DNA of 7,733 nt from Chloroflexota bacterium (GTDB lineage: Bacteria; Chloroflexota; Dormibacteria; Aeolococcales; Aeolococcaceae). The stretch covers positions 1-7,733 of the forward strand of contig VBHE01000321.1 of the NCBI GenBank assembly GCA_005889515.1, in the 5' to 3' direction. Both the position numbers and the translations under genes were made by a program. This document shows positions 1 to 6,610 of this stretch, one piece after another. The stretch's first letter is position 1, and every line of letters starts with the position of its first letter. The notes under the pieces were generated by a model that was not told where the DNA came from, did not search any database, and was given only the letters and a program-made list of their open reading frames with translations.

Positions 1-434
1 TGGAGCCCGAAGCCGGAGTCCATGAGCGCGGCGGTCGCGCTCTCCGCCCGGGCGCGTCCCTCGTCGGTGATCTCGACGAGGGTGGTGCGCCGGTCGGTCG
101 GATGGGCGACGCGGCGGACGAGGCGGTCCGCCTCGAGCCGGTCCACGGCATTGGTGACGCTGGTGGGATGGACCATGAGGCGCTCGCCCATCTTGCCCAT
201 CGTCAACGAGCCACGGCGGCTGAAGAGGAGCAGGACGAGCGCCTCGTAACGCGCGAAGCTGAGCCCGAACGGCCGCAGGATGCCGTCGATCTCGCCGAGC
301 AGGATCTGCTGGGCGCGCATGATCGAGGTCACCGCCGCCATCGGCCCGTTCTCCCCGAAGCGCTCGCGCCAGCGGCGCGAGGCCTCGGCGATCGGGTCGA
401 AGGCGAGGGCCCGGCGGCCGTTCGCCCGGCTCAG
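1..434 (-). CDS. MarR-family transcriptional regulator, C-terminus cut by the window edge
   Basis: This is a winged helix-turn-helix repressor of the MarR family, expected to bind a palindromic operator as a dimer and to release it on binding a small ligand. About 144 residues are visible. They show a helical N-terminal part, the recognition region VHPTSVTNAVDRLEADRLV and the wing with the family's typical DRR (HPTDRRTTLVEITDEG). Usual length is about 150-165 residues, so little is missing. The first ATG in frame is at 341, but the preceding residues (FDPIAEASRRWRERFGENGP) look like genuine protein of this MarR subgroup. The frame has no ATG, GTG or TTG further up. The only candidate is CTG at 434, inside the sequence CTGA that overlaps the mutase stop, with GGAGG ten bases before it. 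I therefore place the start at 434 tentatively; 341 is the conservative choice. The gene is co-transcribed with the acyl-CoA mutase and probably regulates it. Family assignment is firm; start and target are inferred. Confidence 0.85.
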   Translation of the reverse strand, partial: MSRANGRRALAFDPIAEASRRWRERFGENGPMAAVTSIMRAQQILLGEIDGILRPFGLSFARYEALVLLLFSRRGSLTMGKMGERLMVHPTSVTNAVDRLEADRLVRRVAHPTDRRTTLVEITDEGRARAESATAALMDSGFGL

Positions 435-2173
435 AACTGTGGCGCCTCCGTGTACCCGCCCCAGAGCTCGGTGAGCGCGCCGCAGATCTCGCCGAGGGTG
501 GCCTCGGCGCGCGCCGCCTCGATCATCGCGGGGAGCATGTTCTCGGTGGTCCGGGCCACCTCCACCATCCGGGCGAGGGCGGAGTCGACCGCCGCCTGGT
601 CGCGGGCGGCGCGGCGCCCGCCGAGCACGCGGTTCTGCTCACGCTCGACCTCGTGGCTGATGCGCAGGATCTCGAGCGGCTCGGAGACGCTGCCGGTGAG
701 GGTGTTGACCCCGACCACGCGCTTCTGCCCGCGCTCCATGGCGCGCTGGTGGGCGAAGGCGGAATCGGCGATCTCCGACAGGAACCAGCCCTCCTCGATG
801 CCGCGGAGGATGCCTCCGGTCATGGTGCCGTCCTGGCTCATCGCGCGGATCCGGGAGAAGATCTCCTCCGCCTCGGCCTCGACCTGGTCGGTGAGCTGCT
901 CGACGTACCACGAGCCGCCGAGCGGGTCGGCGACGTTGAGCACGCCGGTCTCCTCGGCGATCACCTGCTGGGTGCGCAGCGCGATCTGCGCGGCGCGCTC
1001 ACTGGGCAGCGCGAGCACCTCGTCGAGGGCGTTGGTGTGCAGGCTGTTGGTGCCGCCGAGCACCGCCGCCATCGCCTCGACCGCGGTGCGCACCACGTTG
1101 TTGTCGGGCTGCTGCGCGGTGAGCGAGACCCCCGCGGTCTGGGTGTGGAAGCGCAGCTGCTGCGCCCTGGCGCTGCGCGCGCCGTAGACGTCGCGCAGCC
1201 ACCGCGCCCAGATCCGGCGCGCCGCGCGGAACTTGGCGATCTCCTCGAAGAAGTCGATGTGGGCGTCGAAGAAGAAGGAGAGGCCGGGGGCGAAGAGCTC
1301 GATGTCGAGCCCGCGCCGCAGGCCGAGCTCGACGTAGCCGAAGCCGTCGGCGAGGGTGAAGGCGAGCTCCTGGGAGGCGGTCGCCCCGGCCTCGCGGATG
1401 TGGTACCCCGAGACCGAGAGCGGCTTGTAGGCGGGCACCTCGGTGGTGCAGAACTCCATGAGGTCGCCGATCAGCCGCAGGTGCCGCTCGGGCTGCCAGA
1501 GCCACTCCTTCTGGGCGATGTACTCCTTGAAGATGTCGGTCTGCAGGGTGCCGTTGAGGGTCCGGTGGTCGACGCCCTGGCGCTCGGCGGCGACGAGGTA
1601 CATGCAGAACACCGGAACCGCCGGCCCGCTGATCGTCATCGAGGTGGTCACGTCGCCGAGGGGGATGCCCCCGAAGAGCACGTCCATGTCGGCGGCGCTG
1701 TCGACGGCGACGCCGCAGTGGCCGACCTCGCCGAGGCTGCGCGGGTCGTCGCTGTCCCGGCCCATCAGGGTGGGCATGTCGAAGGCGACGCTGAGCCCGC
1801 CGCCGCCCTCGGCGAGGATCATCCGGTAGCGCTCGTTGGTCTGCTCGGCGTTGCCGAAGCCGGCGAACTGCCGCATCGTCCAGGGGCGGCCGCGGTAGCC
1901 GGTGGGATGGAGGCCGCGGGTGAAGGGGAACTCGCCGGGCCAGCCGATCCGCTCGAAGCCGGCGTAGCCGTCGCCGGGCCGCGGACCGTACACCGGGTCG
2001 ACCTCGCTGCCGCTCAGGGTGGTGAAGTCGGCGTCGCGCACCCGTCCCGCGGCCCGGGCGGCGTCGTAGGCGGCCTGCCAGCGGCGCCGGCCGGACTCGA
2101 TCGCCTCGCCGCCGTCGGGACCGCCCGCGGGACTCCCCTCCCCCTTCCCGTGCTGCCAGGCCGGCTGTGCCAT
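431..2173 (-). CDS. icmA: Acyl-CoA mutase large subunit, isobutyryl-CoA mutase type (IcmA-like)
   Basis: This is the 580-residue substrate-binding subunit of a coenzyme B12-dependent carbon-skeleton mutase. It has the TIM-barrel mutase domain (about residues 55-560) but no cobalamin-binding domain (no DxHxxG), so it needs a separate small subunit, which is not in this window. Two residues set substrate in this family: Tyr89/Arg207 in methylmalonyl-CoA mutase and Phe80/Gln198 in isobutyryl-CoA mutase. Here they are Phe103 (in RQFAGFGNAEQTN) and Gln221 (in YIAQKEW), with the same 118-residue spacing. The active-site His (His258 in SVSGYHIREAG) also keeps its expected 37-residue distance. I therefore infer interconversion of isobutyryl-CoA and n-butyryl-CoA, as in valine and fatty-acid metabolism. 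The open frame runs on upstream to 2824, but that extension crosses a decayed gene and the promoter. ATG 2173 has GAGGG six bases before it and the family's usual N-terminal length. The gene is followed by an overlapping MarR gene. Automated annotation may call it methylmalonyl-CoA mutase. Confidence 0.93.
   Translation of the reverse strand: MAQPAWQHGKGEGSPAGGPDGGEAIESGRRRWQAAYDAARAAGRVRDADFTTLSGSEVDPVYGPRPGDGYAGFERIGWPGEFPFTRGLHPTGYRGRPWTMRQFAGFGNAEQTNERYRMILAEGGGGLSVAFDMPTLMGRDSDDPRSLGEVGHCGVAVDSAADMDVLFGGIPLGDVTTSMTISGPAVPVFCMYLVAAERQGVDHRTLNGTLQTDIFKEYIAQKEWLWQPERHLRLIGDLMEFCTTEVPAYKPLSVSGYHIREAGATASQELAFTLADGFGYVELGLRRGLDIELFAPGLSFFFDAHIDFFEEIAKFRAARRIWARWLRDVYGARSARAQQLRFHTQTAGVSLTAQQPDNNVVRTAVEAMAAVLGGTNSLHTNALDEVLALPSERAAQIALRTQQVIAEETGVLNVADPLGGSWYVEQLTDQVEAEAEEIFSRIRAMSQDGTMTGGILRGIEEGWFLSEIADSAFAHQRAMERGQKRVVGVNTLTGSVSEPLEILRISHEVEREQNRVLGGRRAARDQAAVDSALARMVEVARTTENMLPAMIEAARAEATLGEICGALTELWGGYTEAPQF
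432..449 (-). promoter_or_regulatory. Ribosome binding site and CTGA stop/start overlap for the MarR gene
   Basis: On the minus strand GGAGG (449-445) lies inside the last codons of the mutase. It is followed ten bases later by CTGA, in which the mutase TGA stop overlaps a possible CTG start of the MarR frame. This arrangement would couple translation of the regulator to that of the mutase. The spacing is slightly long and the CTG start is unproven. Confidence 0.4.
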
Positions 2174-2213
2174 CTCGGGCCCTCGTGTCGTGGTTGGTCG
2201 GCTGCGCGCCCCC

Positions 2214-2249
2214 AGTATACTAGGACTTCCTAGTATCGGACGTCCTAAT
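2214..2249 (-). promoter_or_regulatory. Operator with two dyads overlapping the probable mutase promoter
   Basis: ATACTAGGACTTCCTAGTAT at 2217-2236 is a palindrome with 9-bp perfect arms around a 2-base centre. A second, less symmetric dyad (core GGACGTCC, 2238-2245) has its centre 15 bp away and shares the GGACnTCCTA motif in the same orientation. On the minus strand TATACT (2219-2214) would serve as a -10 box about 40 bases before the mutase ATG; no good -35 is seen. A protein bound to the dyads would cover the promoter, so repression is likely. The short AT-rich sequence stands out sharply from its GC-rich surroundings. The MarR protein encoded after the mutase is the best candidate ligand, but TetR-family proteins also use such palindromes. 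Confidence 0.7.
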
Positions 2250-2252
2250 TCC

Positions 2253-2767
2253 TCACGGGATCCGGGAAGGCGGTCGAAGGTCCCGAGCTGGCGGCCCTGG
2301 CCGAAGTCCCAGGCGATGGTCAGCGGCTGGTCGCGGTTGGCGCAGCCGATCAGCCCCTGGTTCGTCCGGGGGTTGACCGCGAGGCCGTGGGGCTGGCAGG
2401 GCTCGGCGAGGGGCAGGCGCTGGACCACCGCGTCGGTGCGCGGGTCGATGCGCAGCAGCTGGTCCTCGTCGAGCTCGCCGATGTAGAGCATCTCTCCGGC
2501 ACCAGCGCAAGCCCGTTGGGAGGGGCGTCGCCGGTGGCGATGGTGGCGCGGTACGCGGCCGAGCTCGCGCCGATGTCGACGACGTCGACCCCGGGGTGGT
2601 CCGGGCTGGTTCCGTCCGCGACGTAGAGGAGGTGGGTCTCGTGGTCGACGACCATCGCGTCCATGACCCCCGTCCTGCCCTCGATCGGCGGGCTCCTCGA
2701 ATCCGCACGCCGCCAGCAGGGGGACGACGGCGAAGGTCAGCAGTCCGAGACGGTGTGCGCGGCTCAT
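2253..2767 (-). pseudogene. Remnant of a secreted lipoprotein with a YVTN/YncE-type beta-propeller
   Basis: The ATG at 2767 overlaps the exporter stop as ATGA and is preceded by GGAGGGGG, so the gene was translated in the same operon. It begins with a lipoprotein signal peptide (RAHR, hydrophobic stretch, lipobox LAAC with Cys21), which would anchor the product on the outer face of the membrane. The propeller strands then appear in two frames. THLLYVADGT and GVDVVDI, with NGLALVPE, are in the +1 frame (about 2680-2500). MLYIGELDEDQLLRIDPRTD and GLAVNPRTNQGLIGC are back in the first frame (about 2490-2290). One extra base near 2705-2680 and one missing base near 2495-2488 (a GAGAGA run) would explain this. 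The similarity stops at about 2265, after roughly 170 residues, where a full propeller needs about 300 or more, and the mutase operator begins at once. The gene is therefore truncated as well as shifted. Exact function is unknown; such propellers are often binding or scaffold proteins. Confidence 0.7.
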
Positions 2768-4770
2768 CGAGCCCCCTCCTGCAGTGGCTGGTCGGCGGGT
2801 CCGCCGTCGATGAGCCGGCGCCACGCCGGCGGCACCGGGAGGATCCGGGTCTCCCCGGCCGCGGCGGGGCGAACGACGGTGTGGGTGCCGGTGCGGTCCC
2901 GCCCGACGCCGGCGCTGAAACGGTTCTGCTCATCGAGCATCCGGGCGAACGCCCCACCGGCACGGCTGAGCTCGGCGTAGGTCCCCTGCTCGACGATGCG
3001 GCCCCGATCGAGCACGACGATCTCGTCGACGCTGCCGAGGGTGCTGAGGCGGTGGGAGATCATGAGCACGGTGCGGCCGCGCACCAGCGTCTGGAGCGCG
3101 CGCATCACCTCCGCCTCGGCCTCGACGTCGAGGCTGGCGGTCGGCTCGTCGAGGATGAGGATGGGCGCGTCGCGGAGGATCGCGCGAGCGATCGCCAGAC
3201 GCTGCCGCTGACCGCCGGAGAAGTTCTTGCCGCCCTCGCGGACGCGGGCCTCGTATCCGCCGGTCAGCCCCAGGATGGTGTCGTGGATGTGCGCCTTGCG
3301 CGCCGCCGCGGCGACCTCCTCGTCGGTCGCGTCGGGCCTGCCGAGGGCGATGTTCTCGCGCACCGTGCCCTCGAAGAGCACCGACTCCTGGAGGACGAGG
3401 CTGATGTTGTCGCGGAGCAGGTCGAGGGGGTAGTCGTCGACGTCGACGCCGTCGACGAGCACCTCGCCCGCCCAGGCCTCGAAGAAGCGGGGGATGAGCT
3501 TGACCAGGGTGGTCTTGCCCGAGCCCGAGAGCCCGACGAGCGCGACCCGGCGGCCCGCCGGCACGTGGAGGTCGACGCCGCGCAGCACCTGCTCACCGCC
3601 CTCGTAGCCGAAGACGACGTTGCGCAGGGTCACCTCGCCGCGGAGCCGCTCGCCGCCACGGTAGACGCGCACCGGCTCGATCATCTCGGGGATCTCGTCG
3701 AGGATCTCCTGCAGCCGCTCGGCGCCGCTGGCGGCGCTCGAGGTGAGGTTCATGAGCTTGGAGAGGTTCTTCATCGGCTGGTAGAGCAGCTTCGAGTAGG
3801 CGAGGAAGACGGTGAGCGAGCCCACCGTCACCGCGCCCTCGGGCACGGTGAGGACGCCGAGGCTGAAGCGGTGGCCGTGACCCGCGGCGAGCCATCCGCC
3901 GACGGTGATCAGGGTGGCGTTGCCGACGGCGAGGAGGATGAGCACCAGCGGCGAGAACTCCGACTGCAGCCGGCCGCCGCGCGCGCCGGCGGCGCGCTGC
4001 CGGTCGGCGTGGCGGGCGAAGTTCGCCTCCTCGCGCTCCTCGAGGGTGAAGCCCTTGACCTCGGCGATCGCGGTGAGGTCCTCGGAGGCGACCTCGGCGA
4101 CCTGCCCGGCGGCCTTCGCGGTGCGCTTCGCGGCGGCCTTGATCGCCAGCGTGTAGCGCACCACGATCAGGAAGAGGGGCGGCGCGATCACCATCGACAC
4201 CACCGTGAACTGCCAGCTGAGCATCGCCATCACCGCGACGATGCCGAGCAGGGTGAGGATGCCGCTGAGCAGGTCGACGAGCCCGTCGGTGACCAGCTTC
4301 TCGATGTCGGCGACATTGCCGGTGATGCGCTGCACGAGGTCCCCGGTCCGCTGGCGGCCGTGCCAGTCGAGGGGGAGGCGCGCGAGGTGGGCGAAGACGG
4401 TGGTGCGCAGCCGGCGACCGAGGTTCTGGGCCGTCGACGCGGCGATGCGCAGCTGCAGGTGGGTCATCAGCGCGTTGAGGACGCTGAGGACGAGGAACAT
4501 CGCGCCGGAGAAGACGATGACCGCCATCTGGGTGTGGACCTCGGCCGGCAGCAGCTCGTCGCGGCCGCCGAGCGAGTCGAGGCGGCCGAGCAGCCCGCCC
4601 GCGAACGGGATCGTGGGGTCCTGGTGGTGGGCGACCTTGTCGAGGATGAACTTGAGCGGGAACGCCGACAGGATGTCGGTCGCCACCAGCCCGAAGGTCA
4701 TCGCCACCGCGACGCTCACCCGCAGCCGCTGGCCGCGGAGGTGGGTGATGAGGAAGCGGGGGAACGACAT
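2764..4770 (-). CDS. ABC exporter half-transporter (type IV fold, MsbA/LmrA-like)
   Basis: The 668-residue protein fuses a six-helix membrane domain to an ATPase and should act as a homodimer, or with a partner, pumping a substrate out of the cytoplasm. Membrane segments are near residues 18-40, 80-103, 155-180, 185-207, 270-292 and 312-330. The ATPase is complete: Walker A GLSGSGKTT (413-421, Lys419), Q-loop Gln461, signature SGGQ (518-521), Walker B ILILDE (537-542), D-loop SLD and H-loop His573. A tail of about 50 residues beyond the ATPase (RTGTHTVVRPAAAGETRI and on) has no domain I recognise. The ATG at 4770 is preceded by a GGAG/GAGGAG-rich stretch and lies 11 bases after the ATP-grasp stop, so the two genes share a transcript; its stop overlaps the lipoprotein start. 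The substrate cannot be told from sequence. The context suggests the product of the ATP-grasp enzyme, although lipid or drug export is equally typical of this family. Confidence 0.95.
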   Translation of the reverse strand: MSFPRFLITHLRGQRLRVSVAVAMTFGLVATDILSAFPLKFILDKVAHHQDPTIPFAGGLLGRLDSLGGRDELLPAEVHTQMAVIVFSGAMFLVLSVLNALMTHLQLRIAASTAQNLGRRLRTTVFAHLARLPLDWHGRQRTGDLVQRITGNVADIEKLVTDGLVDLLSGILTLLGIVAVMAMLSWQFTVVSMVIAPPLFLIVVRYTLAIKAAAKRTAKAAGQVAEVASEDLTAIAEVKGFTLEEREEANFARHADRQRAAGARGGRLQSEFSPLVLILLAVGNATLITVGGWLAAGHGHRFSLGVLTVPEGAVTVGSLTVFLAYSKLLYQPMKNLSKLMNLTSSAASGAERLQEILDEIPEMIEPVRVYRGGERLRGEVTLRNVVFGYEGGEQVLRGVDLHVPAGRRVALVGLSGSGKTTLVKLIPRFFEAWAGEVLVDGVDVDDYPLDLLRDNISLVLQESVLFEGTVRENIALGRPDATDEEVAAAARKAHIHDTILGLTGGYEARVREGGKNFSGGQRQRLAIARAILRDAPILILDEPTASLDVEAEAEVMRALQTLVRGRTVLMISHRLSTLGSVDEIVVLDRGRIVEQGTYAELSRAGGAFARMLDEQNRFSAGVGRDRTGTHTVVRPAAAGETRILPVPPAWRRLIDGGPADQPLQEGAR

Positions 4771-4781
4771 CTCCGCGCTCC

Positions 4782-6466
4782 TCAGGCCGCCGGGACGCGG
4801 ACCGCGGCCCGCTCCACCAGCGCCACCAGGGCCTCGCTCGCGCCGGGGACGCCGCGGAACCCGGGGAAGGCGTTGACGTCGACGACCATCGGCCCGCGCT
4901 CGGTGAGCAGCGGGTCGACGCCGAAGAGGGAGAGGTCGAACACCGATCCGATCCGCTCGAGGATGCGCACCCACTCGGCGGGGGGCTCCTCGATGGGGTG
5001 GCTCTCGCGGGAGGCGCCGGCCTCGAGCGGGGTGCGGCGGCGGGCGCCGAAGACCCGGTCGCCGGTGACCCAGAGCTTGATGTCCCAGCCGTCGCCGGGC
5101 AGGAACTCCTGCACGACGACGGGCTCGTCGCCCCACTCCGGCAGCAGCGCCGCGAGCTCGGCGGCGCTGTCGACGCGGGCGACGAGGTCGCCGCGGCGGC
5201 TGTGCCGGCTCTTGACGATGAGCGGGAACACCAGGCCGCGCTCCGCCGCCAGGCTGCGCAGGCGGCCGGGGTTCCAGGTGTGCGGCGTGGGCAGGTTCGG
5301 CAGCGCGCGGTGGCGAGGGCGCCGTTGAGCACCGGCACGCCGCGCTCCTCGAGGCGGTGGGCCACCGCGAGAGCGGCGGGGGTGTGCGACTTCAGCAGGT
5401 AGAGGTCGGCGGGGTCGCGCAGCTCGCGCTCCACGGAGGCGGCGTCGAGACGCTGCGGGTCGACGACGCGGACCCGGTGGCGGAGCCGCAGCTGCTCCAT
5501 CGCCGCCGCGAGCACGGGGTGGTCGGGGCGGTCGGTGAGCAGGCAGATCTCCATGTCCTCGCACCGCTCGGGCGCGGGCACGGGCTCGATCACCCGCAAC
5601 GCCCCGGCGACGGTGTCGCGGGGGACCACCGGGGCGGGCAGGCCGGCGGCGCGGGCGGCGAGCTCGAGGACCGCCCGGGCGATCGAGCGGACCGCGCCCG
5701 GGACCAGCCCGAAGCTCGGGAAGTCGTTGACGTCGAGGATCGTCCAGCCGTCGGCGCTCTCGACCACGTCGACGCCGTAGATGTCGAGGCCGAAGACGCG
5801 ACCGACCTGCTCGGCGATGCTCCGCAGCTCTGGGGTCAGCGGGACCAGCCGCTCGCTCACCGGCTCGTCGGGATGCAGCGGCGACCGCCGCACCGTCGCG
5901 TAGATCTCCCGGCCGGTGTTGTAGAGCTTGACGTCGTGTCCGGGGTTCGCCATGTACTGCTGGGCCAGGTAGAAGCGGTCCTCGGCGTCGGCGGCGTCGC
6001 GCAGCGCCCGCAGGTCGTCGGGGCTGTGGAGCAGGTGCACCGACCGGCAGGCGCTGCCGTTGCTCGGCTTGACGACCAGCGGGTAGTCCTCCACGGGGAT
6101 CTGCTCGAGCAGCCGCAGGTCGCTGATGAACCAGGTGCGCGGGAAGGGCAGGCCGTGGGCCTGGGCGACGGCGGCGGCCACCGCCTTGTCGCGGACCATG
6201 CGAATCGCCTGGGGATCGTTGATCGTCGCCATCCCGAGCGCGGCCGCCGCCTCGAGGAGGCTGAGGCCGGGGCCGTCGGACACGGTCTTGAGGACGACCG
6301 CGTCGTAGGCGCGACCGTCGCCCGCGGCGAACCGGCTCAGACAGGTGGCGGACGACTGGGGCTCGAGAACCTCGACGTCGTGCCCCCAGGCGGTGAGCTG
6401 GTCGACGACCGCCATCGGCATCCCGTCGGCGCGGTAGCGCTCCTCGACGATGAAGCAGAGGCGCAT
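4782..6466 (-). CDS. Tandem ATP-grasp protein (RimK/ITPK-like), second module frame-broken
   Basis: Two ATP-grasp modules are joined in one reading frame. Module 1 (residues 1-about 300) has a pre-ATP-grasp domain (MRLCFIVEERY), RDK at 92-94, VVKP (Lys133), HDVKLYNTGREIYATVRR (178-194), GVDVV (231-235) and LDVNDFPSF (244-252). Module 2 starts at Met305 (MEICLLTDR) with the same plan. It then breaks at residue 390 and resumes in another frame with LPTPHTW, FPLIVK, VVVQEFLPGDGWDIKLWVTG, LFGVD and VVDVNAFPGF, ending at 4782. The D-V-N-x-F-P motif, the QEF..D(I/V)KL..TG block and the RRxPL block resemble inositol-trisphosphate 5/6-kinase as well as RimK-type peptide ligases. ATP-dependent phosphorylation or ligation is therefore expected, with unknown substrate. 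ATG 6466 has GAGGAG eight bases before it; ATG 6496 in the same frame, after a weaker GGGGG, would add ten residues. The gene heads an operon with the ABC exporter and lies downstream of ino1. If the break is real, the second module is inactive. Confidence 0.8.
5289..5300 (-). other. Frame break inside the second ATP-grasp module
   Basis: The module 2 frame reads LNGALATARCR up to 5297 and then must switch to the frame giving LPTPHTW from 5294. Module 1 has 13 residues (DKAVAAAVAQAHG) between the equivalent points, where only two bases remain here. This implies 37 bases lost, including the conserved D-K/R pair. The change of frame agrees with that figure (37 leaves remainder 1 on division by 3). 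It is either a true deletion or an assembly error. Confidence 0.65.
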
Positions 6467-6545
6467 TGCGGTCGCTCCTCGCGTCGCGGTGCTCATCTCG
6501 GTCCCCCTTCTGACCCGCTCCTGCGGCGGGCGACGTGCTCATCCT

Positions 6546-6600
6546 GGAGGGGGGCGCTGAGGGGGGACTGACGGGGGGCTGAAGGGGGACTGAAGGCGGT
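6546..6600 (+). repeat. Four 11-bp tandem repeats forming a G-quadruplex motif
   Basis: CTGAGGGGGGA, CTGACGGGGGG, CTGAAGGGGGA and CTGAAGGCGGT follow one another without gaps at 6557-6600, and a weaker fifth unit may occupy 6546-6556. On the plus strand the G runs at 6549-6554, 6561-6566, 6573-6578 and 6584-6588 have loops of 6, 6 and 5 bases, which fits a four-stranded G-quadruplex. The array lies about 90-130 bases before the ATP-grasp start, where an upstream regulatory site is expected. A repeat of 11 bp, one helical turn, is also the spacing used by OmpR/PhoB-type response regulators. Confidence 0.75.
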
Positions 6601-6610
6601 CGAGCACTCC

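Noticed and set aside
653..2233. 526-residue plus-strand open frame opposite the mutase
   Set aside because: It is antisense to a strongly conserved enzyme and shows only biased Gly/Glu/Val/Ala sequence without motifs or a ribosome site.
2174..2252. Possible cobalamin riboswitch before the B12-dependent mutase
   Set aside because: The leader is too short for the aptamer, and I see no B12-box sequence.
431..2824. 797-residue fusion of lipoprotein signal region and mutase
   Set aside because: The frame is open by chance through the operator and the decayed propeller. The mutase has its own ATG and ribosome site at 2173, and the promoter lies between.
2764..5136. 790-residue version of the ABC exporter starting at 5136
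   Set aside because: The extra 122 residues are an out-of-frame reading of the ATP-grasp gene. The membrane domain begins normally at ATG 4770, which has a ribosome site.
2596..5328. 910-residue plus-strand open frame
   Set aside because: It is antisense to the ABC exporter and ATP-grasp genes. Its composition (repeated short Asp/Glu/Val/Gly/Arg runs, no recognisable domain) is typical of a shadow frame in high-GC DNA.
2767..6466. Classical graspetide (microviridin-type) cluster
   Set aside because: No small precursor peptide gene with core repeats is visible, and the ATP-grasp modules look closer to RimK/ITPK than to MdnB/MdnC.
5357..6571. 404-residue plus-strand open frame opposite the ATP-grasp gene
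   Set aside because: It mirrors the coding bias of the minus strand and has no domain signature.
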